Assembly: GCA_900468805.1 (NCBI GenBank)
Contig: UEIF01000007.1
Span: 1-64,000, forward strand
Source of the DNA: Hyphomicrobiales bacterium
GTDB taxonomy: Bacteria > Pseudomonadota > Alphaproteobacteria > Rhizobiales > Rhizobiaceae
Reading direction: 5' to 3'
Length of the DNA: 64,000 nt
Made by a program: the position numbers and the translations under genes. Shown here one piece after another: positions 53,228 through 61,797 of the stretch (positions are counted from its first letter, which is position 1; every line of letters starts with the position of its first letter). Under the pieces are notes generated by a model, which had not been told where the DNA came from, did no database searches, and worked only from the letters and a program-made list of their open reading frames with translations.

Positions 53228-54682
53228 ATGTATCTGGGTCTCGATCTCGGAACTTCGGGCGTCAAGGCGATGCTGATCGACGGCGATCAGAAGATCATCG
53301 GTTCGGCCAATGGTTCGCTCGATGTCTCGCGTCCGCATTCCGGCTGGTCCGAACAGGAGCCGGCCCATTGGGTGCGCGCCACGGAAGAGGCCGTCGCCGG
53401 CCTCAAGGCCAAACATCCGAAGGAACTCGCCGCGGTAAAGGGTATCGGGCTTTCCGGCCAGATGCACGGTGCGACGCTGCTTGACGCCTCGGACAAGGTG
53501 CTGCGCCCTTGCATCCTCTGGAACGATACGCGTTCCTATATCGAGGCAGCCGCGCTCGATGCCGATCCACGTTTCCGCAAGCTGACCGGCAATATCGTTT
53601 TCCCCGGCTTCACCGCGCCGAAGCTTGCCTGGGTTGCCAAGAATGAGCCTGAGATCTTCGCCAAGGTCGCCAAGGTTCTGCTGCCGAAAGATTATCTGCG
53701 CCTCTGGCTGACGGGCGAACATATCTCGGAAATGTCCGACTCGGCCGGCACCTCCTGGCTCGACACCGGCAAGCGCGCCTGGTCGTCCGAACTGCTGGCG
53801 GCTACCCATCTCGACGAGAAGCAGATGCCGACGCTGGTCGAAGGCACGGAGCAGGGCGGCAAGCTGCGCGCCGAGCTCGTCTCGGCTTGGGGCATTTCCG
53901 GCGATGTCATCGTTGCCGGCGGTGCTGGCGACAATGCGGCTTCGGCCTGCGGCATGGGTACGGTCAGCGATGGCGCCGCCTTCGTTTCGCTCGGCACGTC
54001 TGGTGTTCTCTTTGCCGCCAATGCCGCTTACCTGCCCAAGCCGGAAAGCGCGGTTCATGCCTTCTGCCATGCATTGCCGAACACCTGGCATCAGATGGGC
54101 GTCATCCTGTCGGCTACCGATGCTCTCAACTGGCATTCCTCGGTTACAGGCAAGTCGGCGGCCGATCTCACCGGCGAACTCGGCGACAGCCTGAAGGCAC
54201 CGACAGGCGTGACCTTCCTGCCTTACCTCTCGGGCGAGCGCACGCCGCATAATGATGCGGTCATCCGCGGCGCCTTCATCGGCCTCGAGCATGAAAGCAG
54301 CCGTGTGGTGCTGACGCAGGCGGTACTCGAAGGCGTATCCTTCGCGATCCGCGACAATCTCGAAGCGCTGCGTTCGGCCGGCACGGATATTTCGCGCGTC
54401 ACGGCGATTGGCGGTGGCTCGCGTTCTCGTTATTGGCTGGCTTCGATCGCGACCGCGCTCGGCGTTCCCGTCGATCTGCCGGCAGACGGCGATTTCGGCG
54501 CGGCCTTCGGCGCCGCCCGCCTCGGCCTGATTGCGGCGACAGGTGCCGATCCGGTCGCCGTCTGTACGCCGCCGGTCACGGCCGGCACGATCGAGCCGGT
54601 TGCCGCACTCAGCGGCGCTTATGAAGATGCATACAAGCGCTATCGCGCGACCTATCCGGCGATCAAGTCGCTGGCGCATTGA
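53228..54682 (+). CDS. xylB: Xylulokinase
   Basis: The product has 484 residues, the xylulokinase size. The FGGY N-terminal motif is LGLDLGTSGVKAMLIDGD. The substrate region SGQMHGATLLD with Met-His is typical of XylB, as are WNDTRS and TAIGGGSRSRYWL in the C-terminal half. It phosphorylates D-xylulose to xylulose 5-phosphate, which enters the pentose phosphate pathway and hence transaldolase. GGGAGAAA precedes the ATG. The xylA gene follows after 179 bases that contain a mosaic repeat. Confidence 0.94.
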   Translation: MYLGLDLGTSGVKAMLIDGDQKIIGSANGSLDVSRPHSGWSEQEPAHWVRATEEAVAGLKAKHPKELAAVKGIGLSGQMHGATLLDASDKVLRPCILWNDTRSYIEAAALDADPRFRKLTGNIVFPGFTAPKLAWVAKNEPEIFAKVAKVLLPKDYLRLWLTGEHISEMSDSAGTSWLDTGKRAWSSELLAATHLDEKQMPTLVEGTEQGGKLRAELVSAWGISGDVIVAGGAGDNAASACGMGTVSDGAAFVSLGTSGVLFAANAAYLPKPESAVHAFCHALPNTWHQMGVILSATDALNWHSSVTGKSAADLTGELGDSLKAPTGVTFLPYLSGERTPHNDAVIRGAFIGLEHESSRVVLTQAVLEGVSFAIRDNLEALRSAGTDISRVTAIGGGSRSRYWLASIATALGVPVDLPADGDFGAAFGAARLGLIAATGADPVAVCTPPVTAGTIEPVAALSGAYEDAYKRYRATYPAIKSLAH

Positions 54683-54697
54683 GAACTGGAGCCGGTG

Positions 54698-54813
54698 GCC
54701 CCCTCATCCGCCTGCCGGCACCTTCTCCCCGCTGGGGAGAAGAGACTCGCGGCGGTGCCTCATGCCCTTCTCCCCTCGGGGAGAAGGTGGCCCGAAGGGT
54801 CGGATGAGGGGGC
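54698..54813. repeat. RIME1-type Rhizobium intergenic mosaic element
   Basis: The outer arms GCCCCCTCATCCG (54698-54710) and CGGATGAGGGGGC (54801-54813) are perfect. Inside are two hairpins: CTTCTCCCC/GGGGAGAAG (54722-54742) and CCTTCTCCCC/GGGGAGAAGG (54766-54787). The composition and 116-bp size match my memory of RIME1. It lies between xylB and xylA, in the transcript if the genes are one operon. Confidence 0.88.
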
Positions 54814-54861
54814 TTCAGGCACGGACGACAAGACTGAGCTACAAACCCAAGGAGAACCCAA

Positions 54862-56172
54862 ATGAGCACCGGATTTTTCGGCGATATCCAGAAAGTGAAG
54901 TACGAAGGCCCCGACAGCACCAATCCGTTGGCGTTCCGTCACTATCAGCCGGACGAAATCGTTCTCGGCAAGCGCATGGAAGACCATCTGCGCTTCGCAG
55001 TCGCGTACTGGCACACCTTCACCTGGCCGGGCGGCGATCCCTTCGGCGGCCAGACCTTCCTGCGTCCGTGGTTCGAAGACACGATGAAGGCCGCCAAGCT
55101 CAAGGCTGACGTCGCTTTCGAATTCTTCTCGCTGCTCGGCGCGCCCTACTATTGCTTCCACGACGCTGACGTGCGCCCGGAAGGCAAGAACTTTGCCGAA
55201 AACACGAAAAACCTGAACGAGATCGTCGATTACTTCGCCGAGAAGCAGGCCGCCACCGGCACCAAGCTGCTCTGGGGCACGGCGAACCTCTTCTCCAACC
55301 GCCGCTACATGTCGGGTGCTGCTACCAACCCGGATCCGGATGTCTTTGCTTTCGCCGCCGCGACGGTGAAGACCTGCATCGACGCCACGCAGAAGCTCGG
55401 CGGCGAAAACTACGTTCTGTGGGGTGGCCGCGAAGGCTATGAAACCCTGCTTAACACCGACATCGGTCGCGAGCTCGACCAGCTCGGCCGCTTCCTCAAC
55501 CTCGTCGTCGAGTACAAGCACAAGATCGGTTACAAGGGCACGATCCTCATCGAGCCGAAGCCGCAGGAGCCGACCAAGCACCAGTACGACTACGACGTCG
55601 CGACCGTCTATGGCTTCCTCAAGAAGCACGGCCTCGAAAATGAAGTGAAGCTCAACATCGAGCAGGGCCATGCAATCCTCGCCGGCCACTCCTTCGAGCA
55701 TGAACTGGCGCTCGCAAACGCGCTCGGCATCTTCGGCTCGATCGACATGAACCGCAACGACTACCAGTCCGGTTGGGATACCGACCAGTTCCCGAACAAC
55801 GTTCCGGAAATGGCACTGGCCTATTACCACGTTCTGGCAGGCGGCGGCTTCAAGACAGGCGGTACCAACTTCGATTCGAAGCTGCGCCGTCAGTCGCTCG
55901 ATCCGGCAGACCTGCTGATCGGCCATATCGGCGGCATGGATTGCTGCGCCCGTGGCCTGAAGGCTGCCGCCAAGATGGTCGAGGACAAGGCCCTCTCCCA
56001 GCCGCTCGCAGACCGCTATGCCGGCTGGGATTCGGCCGAAAGCCAGAAGCTCTTCCGCGGCGAATATTCGCTGGACGAGATTACCCATTGGGTCGAGAGC
56101 AAGGACGTCAACCCGCAGCCGAGGTCCGGCAAGCAGGAGCTGCTCGAAAACATCGTCAACCGCTACGTTTGA
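54862..56172 (+). CDS. xylA: Xylose isomerase
   Basis: The product has 436 residues, the size of class II xylose isomerases. The signatures [20 protein letters not shown] and [17 protein letters not shown] provide the metal-binding Glu and Lys, and [18 protein letters not shown] and [20 protein letters not shown] provide further ligands and catalytic residues. The His in [14 protein letters not shown] is the ring-opening base region. It converts D-xylose to D-xylulose using divalent metals in the cytoplasm. AAGGAG lies 8 bases before the ATG at 54862. A strong terminator follows. Confidence 0.96.
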   Translation: MSTGFFGDIQKVKYEGPDSTNPLAFRHYQPDEIVLGKRMEDHLRFAVAYWHTFTWPGGDPFGGQTFLRPWFEDTMKAAKLKADVAFEFFSLLGAPYYCFHDADVRPEGKNFAENTKNLNEIVDYFAEKQAATGTKLLWGTANLFSNRRYMSGAATNPDPDVFAFAAATVKTCIDATQKLGGENYVLWGGREGYETLLNTDIGRELDQLGRFLNLVVEYKHKIGYKGTILIEPKPQEPTKHQYDYDVATVYGFLKKHGLENEVKLNIEQGHAILAGHSFEHELALANALGIFGSIDMNRNDYQSGWDTDQFPNNVPEMALAYYHVLAGGGFKTGGTNFDSKLRRQSLDPADLLIGHIGGMDCCARGLKAAAKMVEDKALSQPLADRYAGWDSAESQKLFRGEYSLDEITHWVESKDVNPQPRSGKQELLENIVNRYV

Positions 56173-56196
56173 TTGCTGGTTTGATTTCTTATGAGG

Positions 56197-56225
56197 GCCG
56201 GGAGCGAAAGCTTCCCGGCTTTTTT
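56197..56225 (+). terminator. Terminator of xylA
   Basis: The stem GCCGGGAGC/GCTTCCCGGC, with one bulged base and a GAAA loop, is followed by TTTTTT. Confidence 0.9.
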
Positions 56226-56301
56226 GCACCTGGATCAGTATTGTCGGATGTCCCCAGCGTCCTAGTTTTCGGCCGACAGTTTACGAACGCGGATCGCTTT
56301 C

Positions 56302-56688
56302 ATGACGGACGCCAATCTTCCCGATCTTTATCGGGGCTATATCGCTTGCCTGAACAGCCAGGACTGGCCGAACCTCGGCAATTTCGTGCACGCCGACGTC
56401 CGCTATAATGGCAAACATATTGGCCTCTCCGGCTATCGCGACATGCTCGAAGGCGATTTCCGAGCGATCCCCGACCTTTTCTTCGACATCCGGATGCTGG
56501 TGTGCGAGCCGCCGCGTGTCGCCAGCCGTTTGCTTTTCGACTGCACGCCGAAGGGGATGCTGTTCGGCCTGCCGGTCAATGGCAGAAAGGTTCAGTTTGC
56601 TGAAAACGTCTTCTATGAGTTTCTGGAGGGGCGGATCGAGCAGGTTTGGTCGATCATCGACAAGGCGGCCATTGAAGCTCAGCTATAG
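56302..56688 (+). CDS. SnoaL-like/ester cyclase family protein
   Basis: The product has 128 residues with the cone-shaped SnoaL-like fold pattern: an N-terminal helix (LYRGYIACLNSQDWPNLGNF), then FVHADVRYNGKHIGLSGYRD, RAIPDLFFDIRMLVCEPPRV and the final strand QFAENVFYEFLEGRIEQVWS. Such proteins bind a small hydrophobic molecule and some act as cyclases or isomerases; many have unknown function. It lies between xylA and the convergent LacI gene, 12 bases from the latter's end, with no operon partner. It could be unrelated to sugar use. Confidence 0.78.
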   Translation: MTDANLPDLYRGYIACLNSQDWPNLGNFVHADVRYNGKHIGLSGYRDMLEGDFRAIPDLFFDIRMLVCEPPRVASRLLFDCTPKGMLFGLPVNGRKVQFAENVFYEFLEGRIEQVWSIIDKAAIEAQL

Positions 56689-56700
56689 GTAAAGCGGACC

Positions 56701-57732
56701 TTATCGCTTCTGCCAGTTGCGCGGCGGTGCGGAGACCGAATTGCGCACTACGAGATCCGGCCGTAGCAAGATTTCCGTTTCGGCGGGCCGGCCATTCGAG
56801 AGAAGTTCCAGCAACAGTGCCATGGCCTGTTTGCCGATTGCCGTGCGTGGCTGGCGGATCGTCGTCAGCGACGGGCTCATGAAAACAGCTTGCGGTACGT
56901 CGTCGAAACCGGTGACAGAGAAATCCTGCGGGATGTTGTATCCGCGGGCATCGAGGCCGATCATGACGCCGATCGCCGTCTGGTCATTGACGCACATGAA
57001 GGCGCTGGGCAGCGTGTCGCGCATGAAAAGCTGTTCCACGGCATGGCGGCCGCTCTCGATCGTGCCGTCGCCCTCCAGTACGATACGCGTGTCTTTCGGC
57101 ACGCCGGCGGCGTCGAGACCGGCATCATAGCCTTGCCGGCGACGGCTGTAGGCGAGGCGGGTGCGGGAATCGCCGATGAAGGCGATCTTGCGGTGTCCTT
57201 CGGCCAGAAGCAGGTCGACTGCCTTTCTGGCGCCCTCGATATCGTCAACGCCGACATAGGGAATGCCGCCATTGAAGACAGGTTCGAATACGCCGACACT
57301 CGGCGGCAATTGAGCCGTCACAGTCTGATGACCGAAGGGCAGGATGCCCGTGAAAAGGATCAGCCCAGCCGCCTGGTTGGAGCTAAAAAATTTCAGATAT
57401 TCCAGGCCGCGCTGCGCATCGTTCTGCGTATGGCCGATGAGAATGCCGTAGCCATGGGCGCGGGCCTCGTTTTCCAGGCCGATCAGGATATTGGAAAAAT
57501 TGGGGTCGCCGATATCGGGCGCCACGACCAGGATCATATTGGAACGGCCGAGCCGCAGGCTGCGCGCCATGGCGTTGGTCGTATAACCGGTGATGGCGAT
57601 CGCCTGGTTGACCTTCAGGCGCGTGGAATTGGCCACCTTTTCGGGCATATGGATTGCCCGCGAAACCGTCGCGATGGAAACCTCGGCGATCCGGGCGACG
57701 TCTTCGATTGTAGCGGGCGTGGAATTCGACAC
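56701..57732 (-). CDS. LacI-family regulator of the adjacent sugar ABC operon
   Basis: The product has 343 residues. The helix-turn-helix is at residues about 8-30 (ATIEDVARIAEVSIATVSRA) with hinge sequence to about 60. A sugar-binding domain follows (LVVAPDIGDPNFSNILIGLE; VGVDDIEGARKAVDLLLAEG; FMCVNDQTAIGVMIGLDARG). The frame is open to ATG 57804, but AAGG 8 bases before GTG 57732 and the usual LacI N-terminus (helix-turn-helix close to residue 5) favour GTG 57732. It is divergent from the ABC operon, whose upstream region carries two LacI-type operators. Confidence 0.86.
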   Translation of the reverse strand: MSNSTPATIEDVARIAEVSIATVSRAIHMPEKVANSTRLKVNQAIAITGYTTNAMARSLRLGRSNMILVVAPDIGDPNFSNILIGLENEARAHGYGILIGHTQNDAQRGLEYLKFFSSNQAAGLILFTGILPFGHQTVTAQLPPSVGVFEPVFNGGIPYVGVDDIEGARKAVDLLLAEGHRKIAFIGDSRTRLAYSRRRQGYDAGLDAAGVPKDTRIVLEGDGTIESGRHAVEQLFMRDTLPSAFMCVNDQTAIGVMIGLDARGYNIPQDFSVTGFDDVPQAVFMSPSLTTIRQPRTAIGKQAMALLLELLSNGRPAETEILLRPDLVVRNSVSAPPRNWQKR

Positions 57733-57764
57733 GGGGTCTGCCTTGGGCTGTCTTCGCCGCACAC

Positions 57765-57813
57765 TACACAGACTTGCCGGGAGGTCAAAGGCAGGCTTCA
57801 ACAAGTCTGTGTA
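57765..57813 (-). other. 12-bp perfect inverted repeat in the leader of the LacI gene
   Basis: TACACAGACTTG (57765-57776) and CAAGTCTGTGTA (57802-57813) pair perfectly with 25 bases between. If translation starts at 57732 this lies in the untranslated leader and could fold as a stem-loop. It may equally be an operator. Confidence 0.5.
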
Positions 57814-57821
57814 AATCCACG

Positions 57822-57858
57822 ATGTAAACCTTTACATGACCGATGTAAAGGTTTACAT
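57822..57858. promoter_or_regulatory. Tandem LacI-type operators before the sugar ABC operon
   Basis: ATGTAAACCTTTACAT (57822-57837) and ATGTAAAGGTTTACAT (57843-57858) are separated by GACCG. Each is a near-perfect palindrome (7-bp arms), and the second is the exact reverse complement of the first. Centres are 21 bases apart, two helical turns, so two dimers could bind the same face of the DNA. Confidence 0.8.
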
Positions 57859-57898
57859 ATGCCCAACATAAGCGGATGGGAGCCGCAGGAGGAAAATC

Positions 57899-59425
57899 AT
57901 GAGCATGGATACCGCAGAGGCTGCGCCGGTGGTGTTGTCCGCCCGACGCATTTGCAAGTCTTTTAGCGGCGTGCAGGTTCTTTTCAGCGTCAATTTCGAT
58001 CTTCGCGCCGGTGAAATTCACGCGCTGATGGGCGAAAACGGTGCTGGAAAATCGACCCTGGTCAAGATCCTCTCCGGTTTCGAGCAGCCGACATCGGGCG
58101 AAATCCTGCTGGACGGCAAATCCGTGGTGCTCCCGCCGAACGGCGCGGCCGAGGCGCTCGGAATCGTCATTATCCATCAGGAATTCAATCTCGCCGAACA
58201 TCTGACCGTGACCGAGAGCCTGTTTCTCGGGCGCGAAGTTACGCATTTCGGCGTGCTCGACCGCAAGCATATGCGAGCTGAGACGCGCCGGGTGCTCGAC
58301 CTGCTCGGTTCGCATGTCGACGAGAATGCAATGATCAGTTCGCTTTCCATCGCCGACAAACAGATGGTCGAGATCGCCAAGGCCATCAGTCGCGATGCGC
58401 GCGTCGTTTTCATGGACGAGCCGACGGCAGTCCTGTCGCGCGAGGAAACCAACATGCTCTTCAAGCAGGTGCGTAAACTGCGCGATCAGGGCACCAGCTT
58501 TGTCTTCGTTTCCCACAAGCTGGACGAGGTGATGGAATTGACCGACATGGTCACGGTCCTGCGTGACGGCCAATGGGTGAAGACGGCGCCGACCTCTATG
58601 CTGGACGGTGAATCCATCGCTCAGCTCATGGTCGGCCGGGAGCTTTCCAGCCTCTATCCCGCCAAGGTCGAACCCAACGTCGACGAAGAAGTCGTGCTTC
58701 GCGTCAGCTCAGTTTCGACCGGCTATGTGCAGGACGCGAGCTTCGAGGTGCGCAAGGGCGAAGTGATTGGCTTTTCCGGACTGATCGGCTCGGGCCGCAC
58801 GGAATTGATGGAGGCGATTGCCGGCCTTCGTTCACGGCTTTCGGGCGAGGTCGTCATCCATGGCGAGAGCGTGTCCTCGGGCGATGCGCGCGCCGTCAAT
58901 CGCGCTGGCCTTGCCTACATGACCAAGGACCGCAAGTCGAAAGGCCTGCTGCTCAGTTCGGGCATGATTGCCAATTTGACGCTGCAGTCGCTTGAGCGTC
59001 ATGTCAGCCACGGTTATCTCAGCCCCGGCAGCGAGGCGGCGGCTCTTGCCAAGGCCAAGCGCCGCTTCGACATCAGGGTACGCGACGGCAATATCATTGC
59101 TGGGCGCATGTCGGGCGGCAACCAGCAGAAGCTGCTTCTGGCCAAGGTCATGGAGACCGAGCCGCAGATCATCATCATCGACGAGCCGACACGAGGGATC
59201 GATGTCGGCACCAAGCAGCAGATCTATCATTTCATCTCGGCGCTCGCCCGCGACGGGCGGGCAATCATAGTCGTCTCCTCGGAAATGCCCGAGGTCATCG
59301 GCCTCTGCACGCGCGTGGCCGTCATGCGCGAGGGTCGGATTGTCGGCATCCTCGAGGGCGATGAAATTTCTGAGCAGGAAATCATGCGTTACGCGGCAGG
59401 CCTGAAGCGTCAGGTAGCCGCCTGA
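57899..59425 (+). CDS. Sugar ABC transporter ATP-binding protein, ribose type (two ATPase domains)
   Basis: The product has 508 residues with the tandem RbsA/XylG layout. Domain 1 has Walker A GENGAGKST (about 43-51), the signature-like LSIADKQMVEIAKA and Walker B VVFMDEPTAVLS. Domain 2 has a degenerate Walker A (GLIGSGRTEL), the signature SGGNQQKLLLAKVM and Walker B IIIIDEPTRGIDVG. The lack of a normal second Walker A is standard for this family. It powers import of a monosaccharide. AGGAGGA lies before the ATG. The substrate is unknown. Confidence 0.92.
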   Translation: MSMDTAEAAPVVLSARRICKSFSGVQVLFSVNFDLRAGEIHALMGENGAGKSTLVKILSGFEQPTSGEILLDGKSVVLPPNGAAEALGIVIIHQEFNLAEHLTVTESLFLGREVTHFGVLDRKHMRAETRRVLDLLGSHVDENAMISSLSIADKQMVEIAKAISRDARVVFMDEPTAVLSREETNMLFKQVRKLRDQGTSFVFVSHKLDEVMELTDMVTVLRDGQWVKTAPTSMLDGESIAQLMVGRELSSLYPAKVEPNVDEEVVLRVSSVSTGYVQDASFEVRKGEVIGFSGLIGSGRTELMEAIAGLRSRLSGEVVIHGESVSSGDARAVNRAGLAYMTKDRKSKGLLLSSGMIANLTLQSLERHVSHGYLSPGSEAAALAKAKRRFDIRVRDGNIIAGRMSGGNQQKLLLAKVMETEPQIIIIDEPTRGIDVGTKQQIYHFISALARDGRAIIVVSSEMPEVIGLCTRVAVMREGRIVGILEGDEISEQEIMRYAAGLKRQVAA

Positions 59426-59509
59426 CGCCGGCAGAGCGCGGTATGGGCGGCCCGCACGCGGGACAAACAAGATGCCCAGTAGTAATGGGACGGGAGGTTG
59501 GTTTTGGAC

Positions 59510-60514
59510 ATGAGTGTTAACGAGGAGACCAGGGAAATCCGGCGCAGATCCTGGCGTGATGTCGATCTGCGTGCGGTAGCGCCCTTTGCCGCACTGGCCT
59601 TGCTCCTCATCGTGGGTGCGCTGGTCAATCCCAATTTCATCGGCCTCACCAACCTTACGAATGTCGCGACGCGCTGCGCCTTCATTGCGATCATCGCCGT
59701 CGGCGCGACCTTCGTGATCTCGGCCGGCGACCTCGACCTTTCCGTCGGCTCCATGGTGGCCTTTGTCGCCAGCCTGATGATCCTACTGATCAATTCCGGC
59801 GTCATCGCCGATCCGACGCTGATGCTGGTTGCAGCTGTCGTCTTCGCCGTGGTCGCCGGAGCGCTCTGTGGTCTTGCAAACGGCCTCATCACGACGGTCG
59901 GCAAGATCGAACCCTTCATTGCCACCCTTGGTACGATGGGCATCTACCGCGGCCTGACGACATGGCTGTCGCAGGGCGGTGCGATCACGCTGCGCTCTGC
60001 GGATATCCAGACGCTTTATCGCCCTGCCTATTTCGGCAGTTTTCTCGGCGTGCCGGTGCCGATCGTCGTCATACTGGCTGTCACCGCCGTCGCGGCTTTC
60101 ATTCTCTACCGCACGCGTTACGGCCGCCATGTCGTGGCTGTCGGCTCGAACAGTGATGTGGCGCGCTATTCGGGTATTGCGGTCAACCGCGTGCGGACCA
60201 TCGCCTTCGTCATTCAGGGTCTCTGCGTGGCGATTGCCGTGCTGCTCTACGTGCCACGCCTTGGCTCGACTTCGGCAACGACCGGCATCCTGTGGGAGCT
60301 GCAGGCGATCACGGCCGTCGTCGTTGGTGGCACGGCGCTGAAGGGTGGGGCCGGCCGGGTATGGGGCACGATCTGCGGTGCCTTCATTCTCGAACTCGTC
60401 GGCAACATCATGCTGCTTTCGAACTTCATCAGCGAGTACCTCATCGGTGCGATCCAGGGCGCGATCATCATCATCGCCATGCTGGTGCAGCGGTCGCTGG
60501 TGCGCAAATCGTAA
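59510..60514 (+). CDS. Sugar ABC transporter permease, ribose type
   Basis: The product has 334 residues with eight to ten membrane helices and the ribose-family motif GATFVISAGDLDLSVGSMVA, then GLANGLITTVGKIEPFIATL and a late GGTALKGGAGRVWGTICGAF. It forms a homodimeric channel with the RbsA-like ATPase. The start is uncertain: ATG 59510 is 12 bases after GGAGG, whereas TTG 59504 would have better spacing and adds two residues. It lies 84 bases after the ATPase gene. Confidence 0.88.
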   Translation: MSVNEETREIRRRSWRDVDLRAVAPFAALALLLIVGALVNPNFIGLTNLTNVATRCAFIAIIAVGATFVISAGDLDLSVGSMVAFVASLMILLINSGVIADPTLMLVAAVVFAVVAGALCGLANGLITTVGKIEPFIATLGTMGIYRGLTTWLSQGGAITLRSADIQTLYRPAYFGSFLGVPVPIVVILAVTAVAAFILYRTRYGRHVVAVGSNSDVARYSGIAVNRVRTIAFVIQGLCVAIAVLLYVPRLGSTSATTGILWELQAITAVVVGGTALKGGAGRVWGTICGAFILELVGNIMLLSNFISEYLIGAIQGAIIIIAMLVQRSLVRKS

Positions 60515-60600
60515 GGCAGGCCTGGTTATCGAATTGGCCGGGCTTTCCAGGGCACCCGGCTCGAACTGACAAGTCCCTGATATTTTTGGGAGGAAATAGC

Positions 60601-61548
60601 ATGCGCAAGCTCATGTTGGGTCTGGCTGTTGCGGGGGTGGCTTTTGCCGGCGCAGCCTACGCCCAGGACAAGAATTATACGATCGGCGTGTCCATTCCGG
60701 CCGCTGACCATGGCTGGACGTCGGGCGTCGTGTTTCACGCCGAGCGCGTTGCCAAGAAGCTGATGGCCGAACATCCGGGCCTGAACGTCATCGTCAAGAC
60801 CTCGCCGGATGCCGCAACGCAGGCAAACGCTGTACAGGACCTCGATACGCAGGGCATCGATGCGCTTGTCATCCTGCCTTCCGATCCGGATCCGCTCGTC
60901 AACGCCATCAAGGAAGTCAAGGGCAAGGGCAAGTTCGTTGCGCTCGTCGACCGTGCGCCGTCGAGCAACGACAATTCCGTGCGTGACCTTTACGTTGCCG
61001 GCAACAACCCGGCGCTCGGCGAAGTCGCCGGCAAGTACATTGCTGGAAAGACGCCAGAAGCCGAAGTCGTTATCATCCGGGGTCTGCCGATCCCGATCGA
61101 CCAGCAGCGCCAGGACGGCTTCGACAAGGGTATCGCCGGCTCCAAGGTCAAGGTCCTCGACCGTCAGTACGGCAACTGGAACCGCGACGATGCCTTCAAG
61201 GTCATGCAGGATTACCTGACGAAGTATCCGAAGATCGACGTCGTATGGTGCCAGGATGACGACATGGCTGTCGGCGTTCTGCAGGCCATCGAGCAGGCCA
61301 AGCGCACCGACATCCAGTATGTCGTTGCCGGCGCCGGCTCCAAGGACATGATCAAGAAGGTCATGGATGGCGATAAGCTGATCCCGGTCGACGTTCTCTA
61401 TCCGCCGGCAATGGTCGGTACGGCAATGGAACTGACGGCTGCTGCGCTTTACGATCAGGTTCCGGTTCACGGCAACTACATCCTCGACGCGACGCTCGTC
61501 ACCAAGGAGAATGCCAAGAACTTCTACTTCCCGGACTCTCCGTTCTGA
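60601..61548 (+). CDS. Sugar ABC transporter substrate-binding protein, ribose type
   Basis: The product has 315 residues. The signal peptide MRKLMLGLAVAGVAFAGAAY ends at Ala21 (AYA-QDKNY). The mature protein is a family 2 periplasmic sugar-binding protein (IGVSIPAADHGWTSGVVFHA; LDTQGIDALVILPSDPDPLV; VVWCQDDDMAVGVLQAIEQA). It captures a sugar for the permease encoded upstream. ATG 60601 is preceded by GGGAGGA. A terminator follows, so the two enzyme genes downstream have their own promoter. Confidence 0.9.
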   Translation: MRKLMLGLAVAGVAFAGAAYAQDKNYTIGVSIPAADHGWTSGVVFHAERVAKKLMAEHPGLNVIVKTSPDAATQANAVQDLDTQGIDALVILPSDPDPLVNAIKEVKGKGKFVALVDRAPSSNDNSVRDLYVAGNNPALGEVAGKYIAGKTPEAEVVIIRGLPIPIDQQRQDGFDKGIAGSKVKVLDRQYGNWNRDDAFKVMQDYLTKYPKIDVVWCQDDDMAVGVLQAIEQAKRTDIQYVVAGAGSKDMIKKVMDGDKLIPVDVLYPPAMVGTAMELTAAALYDQVPVHGNYILDATLVTKENAKNFYFPDSPF

Positions 61549-61563
61549 TAACCGCTTTCGATG

Positions 61564-61595
61564 AATGCGCCCGTTCGCAAGGATGGGCGCATTTT
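61564..61595 (+). terminator. Terminator after the sugar-binding protein gene
   Basis: AATGCGCCC (61564-61572) and GGGCGCATT (61585-61593) form a 9-bp stem followed by TT and a CG. It separates the transporter genes from the enzyme genes. Confidence 0.75.
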
Positions 61596-61757
61596 CGTGC
61601 CTTCAGACAAGTTGCAGCCAAAATGCGGCACGTACCTCTTGCCCATCTGCGGCGAGCGTGATTAGGTCCAGTCCGCGTTGATTTTCGGCTAACCCGCCAA
61701 ATCCTTCGCATTGGCGAGGAGGCGCCTTTTCTTTACCGAACGGCGCACTAGGATTTA

Positions 61758-61773
61758 TCGAAAACGTTTACGA
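61758..61773. promoter_or_regulatory. LacI-type operator before the isomerase gene
   Basis: The core AAACGTTT is a perfect palindrome; flanking TCG and CGA also pair, with one mismatched pair between. It shares AAA[CG]GTTTAC with the tandem operators at 57822-57858, so the same LacI protein may control both transcripts. It is 24 bases before the isomerase start. Confidence 0.6.
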
Positions 61774-61797
61774 TCGATATTCAGGGAGGAATCTGAC

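Noticed and set aside
58741-58830. Missing Walker A in the second ATPase domain as evidence of a broken transporter
   Set aside because: A degenerate second Walker A is standard in the RbsA/XylG family.
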